Below, one piece after another: positions 1-5,769 of a DNA stretch of 8,881 nucleotides; the first letter of the stretch is position 1; every line of letters starts with the position of its first letter. The notes beneath the pieces are model-generated. The model ran no database searches. It was not told where the DNA came from and saw only the letters and a program-made list of their open reading frames with translations. The translations under genes were made by a program, and so were the position numbers. Where the stretch lies: NCBI GenBank assembly GCA_900546715.1, contig UREA01000046.1, positions 1 to 8,881 on the forward strand, in the 5' to 3' direction. This DNA comes from an uncultured Mycoplasmatota bacterium (lineage in GTDB: Bacteria > Bacillota_I > Bacilli_A > RF39 > UBA660).

Positions 1-1304
1 GCATCAGGATATGCGGCATAACCATAATCACTTACATACATTAAGCCTATTTCATCAGTATATGTTGTTGGATTACTGTCAAATCCTGCATTATTTCTTT
101 CTCCATCATAAAATGCTTTGGCTGTATTGCCGTGTAATGTCATTCCTCCAAGGTGCCATGTTGTGGGTGCTATTAGATTTTGCCAAGTTGCACCTAGATA
201 ATTCCAATAATTAGTATTTAAATTAATTTTATTAAATTCACTTGTTGTCCAGTTATTTGAGCCACTACTACTTACACTTGTATCATAATTCCATCTATAT
301 GCGGCTATATCAGATTGGGTCATGTTTCCTTTATAATATGATGATTCTCCCATCGAATCAACATAACTTCCATTATAATCTCTACCATCTGTTCCAAGCA
401 TGGCACTTGTTGTATAATCACTCTTTATTAATTTTACTTGATATTCTCCGTTATCGTTTAACACGCCAATAATACGATATAAATTTTCTGCGGGGCATGG
501 TGTTTCAATTGAACCAAAACATACATAGTTATTTGGATTTGCTCCAGCATATCTATATGAATTATCTTGAGCTCCATTTGCTAAATCAGCGTCATGATAA
601 TAAAGAGCATTTTCGCCATCTGTTCCTGTGTACTGACTTATAACATATTGTGCTAAAGTAGGCTTTAATTCATTTTGTTGTATTATTATTTCCGCATCCA
701 TATTCTTGCCGGCATTTTCTCCTTGGTCAGTATCTAGATTTATAAAGGTTGCACTAAAATTCCAATTTTGTGTTGTTGGTGTTACACTAGAATTAGATGT
801 TATTGTATACTCGCTTGCTACTGCAAATGTTCCATTTGCTGTTGTAATATCAAAACCACCTAATTCTTGGTTGTAAGTTAAGCCTTCAACTTCAGTAACT
901 GGTGCTCCAGTTGGGTCAGTTACACTAAGTATTATTTCAGGTTTTTGATCATCTGTTGTATATACATAATTATTATTATTTATTTTAAAATAAACATAAT
1001 AAGTATATGTTGCCGTATCATTTGTACTATTAGCAAGTAATGTTGCTGTTGCCACTGCATCATCACTTTGATTACCAGCATCTAGCCCAAAATTAAACTG
1101 ATTTATATTTATTGATATATCATTACTTACATTAAATTGTAAGTTATCTGGTGTATCTGTATCAACACCTACATTCCCAGTTGCGGGTTCCCCTATTTGA
1201 TTTTGAAAAAAGGCATAAGTTATACCTACCACTAAAACAATTAAAATAGCGACCCCTAAAACAATTAATATTATTTTTCTTCTATCAATTTTATTTTCTT
1301 CCAT
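1..1304 (-). CDS. Large membrane-anchored or secreted surface protein, N-terminal 434 residues (partial)
   Basis: The minus-strand frame is open from 1304 to the left edge, so the C-terminus lies outside the window. The protein starts with a short basic stretch (KIDRRK) and one hydrophobic segment at about residues 11-33 ending GITYAFF. This resembles the SipW-type signal or anchor segments of TasA-like proteins. The rest is Asn/Thr/Ser/Tyr-rich with almost no charge clusters, as in exported beta-rich proteins. Two cysteines (about residues 262 and 270) in YVCFGSIETPCP could form a disulfide, followed by YRIIGV and VKLIKSDY. Near the edge comes GLMYVSDYGYAA. From memory, YRIIGV, SYYKGN and SDYGYAA blocks recur in large surface paralogues of uncultured gut Bacilli; this was not checked. 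ATG 1304 is preferred over in-frame ATG 1310: AAGGA (1313-1317) lies 9 nt upstream of 1304 but only 3 nt from 1310. Function is unknown. Confidence 0.85.
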   Translation of the reverse strand, partial: MEENKIDRRKIILIVLGVAILIVLVVGITYAFFQNQIGEPATGNVGVDTDTPDNLQFNVSNDISININQFNFGLDAGNQSDDAVATATLLANSTNDTATYTYYVYFKINNNNYVYTTDDQKPEIILSVTDPTGAPVTEVEGLTYNQELGGFDITTANGTFAVASEYTITSNSSVTPTTQNWNFSATFINLDTDQGENAGKNMDAEIIIQQNELKPTLAQYVISQYTGTDGENALYYHDADLANGAQDNSYRYAGANPNNYVCFGSIETPCPAENLYRIIGVLNDNGEYQVKLIKSDYTTSAMLGTDGRDYNGSYVDSMGESSYYKGNMTQSDIAAYRWNYDTSVSSSGSNNWTTSEFNKINLNTNYWNYLGATWQNLIAPTTWHLGGMTLHGNTAKAFYDGERNNAGFDSNPTTYTDEIGLMYVSDYGYAAYPD

Positions 1305-1327
1305 AATCATCTATCCTTACTATATTA

Positions 1328-1356
1328 ATAATATCATGTCTACTAGGCATTTTCAA
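1328..1356 (-). promoter_or_regulatory. Sigma-A promoter of the surface protein gene
   Basis: On the minus strand the -35 TTGAAA (1356-1351) is followed by a 17-bp spacer and the -10 TATTAT (1333-1328). The spacer ends in TGA, giving an extended -10. The predicted start near 1321 leaves a leader of about 17 nt carrying AAGGA. Confidence 0.75.
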
Positions 1357-1364
1357 GTTATTTA

Positions 1365-1393
1365 TTGCTTGTTTTACTCATTTGTGGTAAAAT
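1365..1393 (+). promoter_or_regulatory. Sigma-A promoter of the transglutaminase-like pair
   Basis: The -35 TTGCTT (1365-1370), a 17-bp spacer ending TGG, and the -10 TAAAAT (1388-1393) form an extended -10 promoter. Transcription would start near 1400, about 18 nt before ATG 1418. It lies back-to-back with the leftward promoter, with the two -35 boxes about 8 bp apart, so one regulator bound between them could affect both genes. Confidence 0.65.
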
Positions 1394-1417
1394 AACTCCC
1401 TAAACAGGGGGTATACT

Positions 1418-2623
1418 ATGAAAGTAAAATTAATTATATTACCAAGTAGTATTTATAACATAGAAATAAAAGCTATTAGTTATAAAAATAGCTATAATTA
1501 TACTATTATTTTTCCAAGTATAGATAAATATTTAGAATTTATAAAAAACAAAAAAATATTTATTAGTGATTTTATAAATTATGACAATAATGCTATAAAA
1601 TATCTAGAAGAACATATTATAGAATTTAGTAATTTAATAAATAATACTAAACCAATGTTTATTGTTGATAATATTAATATACCTGATACTACTAATGTTA
1701 TTCTTGATATAAATAATTTATCATGGAATGATAAATTATTTATAATTAATAACACTTTAGAAGAAACAAAATTTTTAGATAGTTATACTTGTAATGAAAT
1801 ATTAAGTAAAAAAGAAATAAAAAATATATATTATATAATAAATGAATTAGTTAAAAACTTAAAAGATCTATCACCATTAGAACAAATATATTTTATTTAT
1901 AGTTCTCTTAAAAACCGACCATATTTAAGAGAAAAAGAAAGTGAACCACCAGTTACAAGCCGGAGCCTAAACCATGTACTATATAATAAACCTATCGTTT
2001 GTCTTGGCTATGTTAACTTTTTTGCGGCTTTATGTAATGCCCTAGGCATAAACACAAAACCAATATTTTGGAAAAATATTAATAATCATGTTAGTAATAT
2101 GTGTTTTATTAATGATACTAAATATAATGTAACTGGAATATTAGCAACAGATGTTACTTGGGATGCTTTAGGAAAAAATACTTTAAAACACTTTTTAAAT
2201 CCCTTAATAATTGAAGAAACAGAAAAGAAATCTAGAGGTTTTGAAGTATCTTCTAAGTATAATATCTATTATAAATTACTGGAAAAATATAGGGAGTATT
2301 TACTACTTAGTGATAATGATGAAATTATAGCCAAAAGAGAAGAATTGATAGAATATATTAATGAAATCTATAAATTATTAAATATTGATAAAAATGTAAG
2401 TTATTTATGTGATTTATTTGCAGAAATAAATCACATAATAGCTTTAACTAATGTAACTATTAGTCCAATTATTTTACAAAATATTATAATGAATATGGAA
2501 AATTTAGATAATGATACTTGCTTAAGTTTACTTGAAACAAGTTATCATTATATATCTTTAAATAATACCGACAAAATGATTGTAAGGGGGTTTTTAAATG
2601 GAAGTAGCAGTAATAGTAGATAA
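1418..2623 (+). CDS. Transglutaminase-like (papain-fold) protein, first of a tandem pair
   Basis: A 401-residue protein with no signal peptide or membrane segment, so probably cytoplasmic. Residues about 150-260 fit a transglutaminase-like core: SPLEQIYFIYSSLKNRPY, then IVCLGYVNFFAALCNALGI with the presumed nucleophile Cys195, His224 in NNHVSNM, and Asp245 in LATDVTWD. The order Cys-His-Asp and spacings of about 29 and 21 residues fit the family, which includes cross-linking enzymes, peptidases and inactive binding proteins. Residues 1-150 form an extra N-terminal region with a conserved LDINNLSWNDKL block, and residues 270-400 are predicted mostly helical. The start is fixed by GGGGG (1407-1411) 6 nt before the ATG, which pairs with the anti-SD through a G-U wobble. 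It overlaps its paralogue by 26 nt, so they are probably co-expressed. The substrate is unknown; the fold call is from motifs only. Confidence 0.75.
   Translation: MKVKLIILPSSIYNIEIKAISYKNSYNYTIIFPSIDKYLEFIKNKKIFISDFINYDNNAIKYLEEHIIEFSNLINNTKPMFIVDNINIPDTTNVILDINNLSWNDKLFIINNTLEETKFLDSYTCNEILSKKEIKNIYYIINELVKNLKDLSPLEQIYFIYSSLKNRPYLREKESEPPVTSRSLNHVLYNKPIVCLGYVNFFAALCNALGINTKPIFWKNINNHVSNMCFINDTKYNVTGILATDVTWDALGKNTLKHFLNPLIIEETEKKSRGFEVSSKYNIYYKLLEKYREYLLLSDNDEIIAKREELIEYINEIYKLLNIDKNVSYLCDLFAEINHIIALTNVTISPIILQNIIMNMENLDNDTCLSLLETSYHYISLNNTDKMIVRGFLNGSSSNSR
2585..2590 (+). promoter_or_regulatory. Ribosome binding site fixing the start of the second paralogue
   Basis: AGGGGG, within AAGGGGGT, ends 7 nt before ATG 2598. 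It lies inside the last codons of the upstream gene. This supports the 26-nt overlap as real rather than a wrong start choice. The first paralogue uses the same G-run type of site. Confidence 0.65.
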
Positions 2624-3821
2624 GAATATAACAAATATTTCTATTAATATTAATTATTATAAAGGAAAATATATAATTGAATTATTGTTTCAAAGTAAAG
2701 AAGATTATTTAAAATTTTTAAATGAAGGAGTTATAAAAAAAGAATATTTCATGGATATTGCAGATAATGGTCTAGAATATTTAAAAAATAATCTTAAAAC
2801 ATTTAAAGAATTATTAGATAGTACTAAAATAACATATGTAATAAGACATATTTCTGATTTAGTAGATATTACAGGAAAAGATGAGTTTATACTTGATATT
2901 AGCAATTTATCATGGAATGATAAATTGCTGATAATTAATAAATTAGCTAGCAGCAATACTTGTTTTTTAGATGATTATTCTTTAGATGAAGTGTTATCTT
3001 TAAAAGAAATTAAATGTATATATGAAATTATTAATAATATTGCTGCTAGCCTAATAAATAAATCACCATTAGAACAAATATATAGTGTTTATAATTTATT
3101 AAAACAAAGACCATATATCAAAGGATGCGAAGACAATGTATATGAAAGTAGAAGTTTAAATCAAATACTATATAATCCAGAGATTGTATGTTTAGGCTAT
3201 GTTAATTTTTCAAAAGCCATAACTGATGCTCTAGGTTTAAAATCAGCCAAAGTTTCTTGGAGAGATTTTGATGGAGGACACTCTACATCTATGTATTTTA
3301 TCAATGATCCTAAATATAATGTTTCAGGTATATATGCTCTAGATATAACAGCAGATGCCGAAAAATATAATAGTATTAAGCATTTTCTATATCCAATGGA
3401 TATAGCAATAAAAGAAATGGAACATTTTGGATTTAGCTATAACCATACTGATAATATTTATTTTTCTCTTTTAGGTAGTTTCCAAAGATTACAAACATTT
3501 AGAAAATACTTTAGTGAGTCCAATGAAATAATTATCAGAGAAAAAGAATTATTAGTTAAAAGAATAAATATAATATATGATTTATTAGGTTTAAATAAAA
3601 AAATAGATATAAATAGCGATATTGATAAAGAAGTAGAAAACATTAGAAAATATGCTAGAACAATAATTTCACCTTTTACTTTAAAAAGTGTTATTAATAG
3701 TGAAATTGAATTAGATAATGAAACTTGTTTAGAATTAATCAAAACAAGTTTCCATTATCAAGCATTACCAAGTGAAGATAAATTATTAACAGATGCAATA
3801 TTAAGTTCTAAAGGAAGATAA
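2598..3821 (+). CDS. Transglutaminase-like (papain-fold) protein, second of a tandem pair
   Basis: A 407-residue paralogue of the upstream gene, alignable over its whole length. Shared blocks include ILDI-NLSWNDKL, SPLEQIY, SRSLN-LYN, IVCLGYVNF, FIND-KYNV-GI and LDN-TCL-L. The triad appears as Cys198 (IVCLGYVNF), His228 (GGHSTSM) and Asp249 (ALDITAD). The GGH before the histidine is closer to classical transglutaminase-like proteins than the NNH of the first copy. No signal peptide or membrane segment is visible, so a cytoplasmic location is inferred. Both copies keep the triad, so neither looks like a decaying duplicate. Its stop lies only 6 nt before the first intergenic palindrome, which may form the 3' end of this transcript. 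The substrate and the role of the pair are unknown. Confidence 0.75.
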   Translation: MEVAVIVDKNITNISININYYKGKYIIELLFQSKEDYLKFLNEGVIKKEYFMDIADNGLEYLKNNLKTFKELLDSTKITYVIRHISDLVDITGKDEFILDISNLSWNDKLLIINKLASSNTCFLDDYSLDEVLSLKEIKCIYEIINNIAASLINKSPLEQIYSVYNLLKQRPYIKGCEDNVYESRSLNQILYNPEIVCLGYVNFSKAITDALGLKSAKVSWRDFDGGHSTSMYFINDPKYNVSGIYALDITADAEKYNSIKHFLYPMDIAIKEMEHFGFSYNHTDNIYFSLLGSFQRLQTFRKYFSESNEIIIREKELLVKRINIIYDLLGLNKKIDINSDIDKEVENIRKYARTIISPFTLKSVINSEIELDNETCLELIKTSFHYQALPSEDKLLTDAILSSKGR

Positions 3822-3827
3822 AGTGTT

Positions 3828-3859
3828 TTAGATTGCGTCAACATGTTGACACAATCTAA
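3828..3859. repeat. Palindrome A1 (32 bp, one mismatched pair)
   Basis: Centre between 3843 and 3844, core GTCAACATGTTGAC. Sixteen positions per arm pair, except 3836/3851 (C against A). It starts 6 nt after the stop of the second transglutaminase-like gene. No T-run follows on either strand, so it does not look like an intrinsic terminator. Confidence 0.9.
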
Positions 3860-3959
3860 TAATATAACATTAATCACAATTATTTATTTTTTAAAAAAAC
3901 GCTTTTTCTCTGATTTTATGGGATGTTTCGTTGTCCTAATGACTAATGGCTATTTGGGA

Positions 3960-3989
3960 TGAATTGCGTCAACATGTTGACGCAATTCA
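3960..3989. repeat. Palindrome A2 (30 bp, perfect)
   Basis: Left arm TGAATTGCGTCAACA, right arm its exact complement, with no spacer between arms. The centre lies 131 bp from that of A1, with which it shares GCGTCAACATGTTGAC. A perfect 30-bp palindrome is not expected by chance in a window this size. Confidence 0.95.
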
Positions 3990-4018
3990 CAACTGATTAA
4001 ATATATTATTACTTATAG

Positions 4019-4042
4019 ATTTCACCGACGCGTCGGTGAAAT
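4019..4042. repeat. Palindrome B1 (24 bp, perfect)
   Basis: Left arm ATTTCACCGACG, with no spacer. The centre lies 56 bp after that of A2 and 134 bp before that of B2. The arm sequence differs from units A and C but keeps the general form ATT, four or five variable bases, then AC at the centre. Confidence 0.95.
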
Positions 4043-4083
4043 TCATTATATATCACATTTTATCTAACTTATATAATTTTTAT

Positions 4084-4107
4084 TTTTGGACATATATTTG
4101 GGAAATT
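4084..4107 (+). repeat. Conserved interior motif of unit B
   Basis: TTTTGG(A)CATATATT-GGGAAATT occurs here and at 4483-4505 in unit C, in the same orientation, differing by one indel and one base. It shows that units B and C are related beyond their palindromes. Confidence 0.75.
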
Positions 4108-4152
4108 TTAAAAACCATGATACAAAATATATATTACTTAAAACACGAACAG

Positions 4153-4176
4153 ATTTCACCGACACGTCGGTGAAAT
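4153..4176. repeat. Palindrome B2 (24 bp, mismatch only at the centre)
   Basis: Same arm as B1 (ATTTCACCGAC), but the central dinucleotide is AC instead of GC, so only the innermost pair fails. It is preceded by AAAACACGAACAG, a motif also found just before C2, and followed by TCAAA as C2 is. Confidence 0.95.
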
Positions 4177-4239
4177 TCAAAGTAATTTATATTTTTGATT
4201 TTATCCAAACAAAATATAATATATTTTAATAACATCAAT

Positions 4240-4260
4240 ATGATGCAAAATATAAATTAC
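4240..4260 (+). repeat. Partial extra copy of the unit B interior
   Basis: Matches 4117-4137 of unit B at 19 of 21 positions (ATGAT-CAAAATATA-ATTAC). No palindrome flanks it at the expected distance, suggesting a decayed or truncated unit between B2 and C1. Confidence 0.5.
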
Positions 4261-4405
4261 AAAAAAATACAACTATATTTATAGCAGAATATATGTTACA
4301 TCTTTTTACAAAAAAGAACTAATTAAAACTATAGAAGATGAAAAAGTATATTTAGAGACAATAAACAAAAAATAAGTTTAATTTATGATTTTGGTTATTA
4401 ATGGA

Positions 4406-4435
4406 TAAATTCGGTCAACATGTTGACCAAATTTA
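4406..4435. repeat. Palindrome C1 (30 bp, one mismatched pair)
   Basis: Core GGTCAACATGTTGACC, centre between 4420 and 4421. All pairs match except 4412/4429 (C against A). It shares the GTCAAC-NN-GTTGAC core with unit A but has GG rather than GC outside it. Confidence 0.9.
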
Positions 4436-4482
4436 AATTTAACTAATTTTCAGTAAGAATGTTATTTGTTTTAACATCAAAA

Positions 4483-4505
4483 TTTTGGCATATATTAGGG
4501 AAATT
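4483..4505 (+). repeat. Conserved interior motif of unit C
   Basis: Counterpart of 4084-4107 in unit B. A second shared block, TTAAAAGCGAACA (4535-4547), runs directly into palindrome C2, just as TTAAAACACGAACA (4138-4151) lies next to B2. Units B and C are therefore direct, not inverted, copies. Confidence 0.75.
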
Positions 4506-4547
4506 AATATTATTATACTATTTTAGATTATAGTTTAAAAGCGAACA

Positions 4548-4573
4548 AATTCGGTCAACGCGTTGACCGAATT
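4548..4573. repeat. Palindrome C2 (26 bp, perfect)
   Basis: Left arm AATTCGGTCAACG, with no spacer. The centre lies 140 bp after that of C1. It differs from C1 at the central dinucleotide (GC instead of AT) and repairs the C1 mismatch. It is followed by CAAAAA, not a T-run. Confidence 0.95.
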
Positions 4574-4614
4574 CAAAAATAGAAAAGGAAAAACAAATTC
4601 ATTTACATTTTAAT

Positions 4615-4650
4615 TTTCATGTTCACTTTGATGTTCACTTTCATGTTCAC
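4615..4650. repeat. Three tandem 12-bp repeats TTT(C/G)ATGTTCAC
   Basis: Copies at 4615-4626, 4627-4638 and 4639-4650 alternate C, G, C at the fourth base and are otherwise identical. On the minus strand the unit reads GTGAACAT(G/C)AAA. The sequence differs from the palindromes. Regular 12-bp phasing, just over one helical turn, suggests a set of protein binding sites or a transposon-end array, but no partner protein is visible. Confidence 0.85.
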
Positions 4651-4681
4651 CGGATACAAAATTTTCCTATTTTAAGCCAAA

Positions 4682-4705
4682 TTTCATGTTCACTTTGATG
4701 TTCAC
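4682..4705. repeat. Two further tandem 12-bp repeats TTT(C/G)ATGTTCAC
   Basis: Copies at 4682-4693 and 4694-4705 repeat the C, G order of the first block after a 31-bp gap. They lie about 20 bp beyond the gap terminator. Confidence 0.85.
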
Positions 4706-4726
4706 TTGACCACCGACTTACACACT

Positions 4727-4763
4727 AAAAAAGAATTTCACAATATGCTAGTGAAATTCTTTT
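4727..4763 (-). terminator. Rho-independent terminator of the udk-like/gap operon
   Basis: A perfect 13-bp stem (4751-4763 with 4729-4741) and a 9-nt loop start 1 nt after the gap stop codon. On the minus strand the stem ends GAAATTC and runs into six T. This is a standard intrinsic terminator. Confidence 0.88.
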
Positions 4764-4764
4764 A

Positions 4765-5769
4765 TTATTCAAACATTTTTTTAGCAGTTCTAAGCATTTG
4801 TGCAGTATAACCATATTCATTATCATACCAAGCAACTATTTTAACTAGTTGAGTTCCATCTGCCTCAACAATACTAGTTGAAAGGCCATCAACTAAAGCA
4901 CCATATTTTTTACCAATGATATCACTTGATACAATTGGATCTTCTGTATATTTTAAAGTTTCATCTTGATTATCTTTAAATAATTTATTGATTTCTTCAA
5001 CTGTTGTGTTTTTCTTAAGTTCTAAAGTTACATCGATAACTGAACCATCAGCAACAGGAACACGAAATGCATTACCATCCATTTTATTAAGTAAATCTGG
5101 TATAACTAATCCTATCGCTTTAGCAGCTCCCGTTGAAGCTGGAACAATATTTTGAGCACAAGCTCTACCACGTCTTGCTTTAATGCCTTTTTTATGAGCA
5201 ATATCTAAAGTTGCTTGATCATTAGTATAAGCATGAACTGTAGTCATAAATCCCTTTTTAATACCTATATTATCATTGATAACTTTAAGTACTGGAGCAA
5301 GGCAATTAGTTGTACAACTTGCAGCAGACACAATAGTATCATCATTTGTTAAATCATTATGATTTACATTATAAACTATTGTTTTCATTAAACCTTTACC
5401 AGGTGCAGAAATTAAAACTTTTTTTGCTCCAGCATCTAAATGCTTTTTAGCATCTTCAAATTTTGTAAATTTACCAGTACATTCAAGTACTAAATCAACA
5501 CCTAATTCACCCCATGGTAAATTTGCAGGATCTGTTTCTGAAAAAACTTTAATTCTTTTTGTTCCTGCAACAACAATTTCATCACCTTCATAAGTTATTT
5601 CATTTTCATGAAAACTCCTATGAACTGTGTCATACTTAACTAAATACGCCAAATCTTCAGCACTAGTTAAATCATTAATAGCTACAATATCAAAATCAGT
5701 TTGTGTAACTATTTGGCGAAATGCCAATCTCCCTATTCTACCAAAACCATTAATTGCTACCTTAATCAT
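4765..5769 (-). CDS. gap: Glyceraldehyde-3-phosphate dehydrogenase, NAD-dependent glycolytic type
   Basis: GAPDH oxidises and phosphorylates glyceraldehyde-3-phosphate to 1,3-bisphosphoglycerate in cytoplasmic glycolysis. The 334 residues match the normal length. Visible features are the Rossmann loop NGFGRIGR (about 8-14), Asp33 in INDL, which fits NAD rather than NADP preference, the catalytic Cys152 in SCTTNCLAP, His179 in TTVHAYTNDQ, the phosphate-site region ASTGAAKAIG (211-220), and WYDNEYGY (314-321). The start overlaps the end of the upstream kinase gene by 8 nt and has a strong AGGAGG (5777-5782) inside that gene, 7 nt from the ATG. No pgk or tpiA lies beside it, unlike many glycolytic operons. 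A terminator follows directly. Confidence 0.97.
   Translation of the reverse strand: MIKVAINGFGRIGRLAFRQIVTQTDFDIVAINDLTSAEDLAYLVKYDTVHRSFHENEITYEGDEIVVAGTKRIKVFSETDPANLPWGELGVDLVLECTGKFTKFEDAKKHLDAGAKKVLISAPGKGLMKTIVYNVNHNDLTNDDTIVSAASCTTNCLAPVLKVINDNIGIKKGFMTTVHAYTNDQATLDIAHKKGIKARRGRACAQNIVPASTGAAKAIGLVIPDLLNKMDGNAFRVPVADGSVIDVTLELKKNTTVEEINKLFKDNQDETLKYTEDPIVSSDIIGKKYGALVDGLSTSIVEADGTQLVKIVAWYDNEYGYTAQMLRTAKKMFE

Larger units (their letters stand above)
3822..4764. other. Non-coding interval of 943 bp between convergent transcription units
   Basis: No convincing gene is present. It holds three palindrome-bounded units (3828-3859 with 3960-3989, 4019-4042 with 4153-4176, 4406-4435 with 4548-4573), five 12-bp repeats (4615-4705) and the gap terminator. 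The background is extremely AT-rich, so the GC-containing palindromes stand out. The stretch 4177-4405 holds only a partial copy of the unit interior (4240-4260) and a short open frame without a start codon. Confidence 0.8.

Noticed and set aside
11..472. Two plus-strand open frames (11-214 and 242-472)
   Set aside because: They are antisense shadows of the surface protein gene, with His/Leu/Tyr-biased composition and no ribosome sites.
2705..3742. Minus-strand open frames within the second transglutaminase-like gene
   Set aside because: They are antisense shadows of a clearly conserved paralogous coding frame.
4019..4176. ParB parS-type sites, suggested by TTTCAC and GTGAAA arms
   Set aside because: parS is a 16-bp site without the ten intervening bases present here; the arm likeness is only partial.
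4256..4375. Short open frame ending in a lysine/glutamate-rich peptide
   Set aside because: It has no start codon and no ribosome site, and only about 39 codons; possibly a gene remnant, but not supportable.
3828..4573. CRISPR array
   Set aside because: The repeats are gapless palindromes of differing sequence, irregularly spaced at 56-256 bp, with no uniform spacers and no cas genes.
3828..4573. Palindromes as intrinsic terminators
   Set aside because: None is followed by a T-run on either strand, and the arms meet with no loop.
3838..4573. TTGAC in palindromes A and C as -35 boxes
   Set aside because: No acceptable -10 hexamer lies 16-18 bp downstream of them on either strand, as far as I checked.
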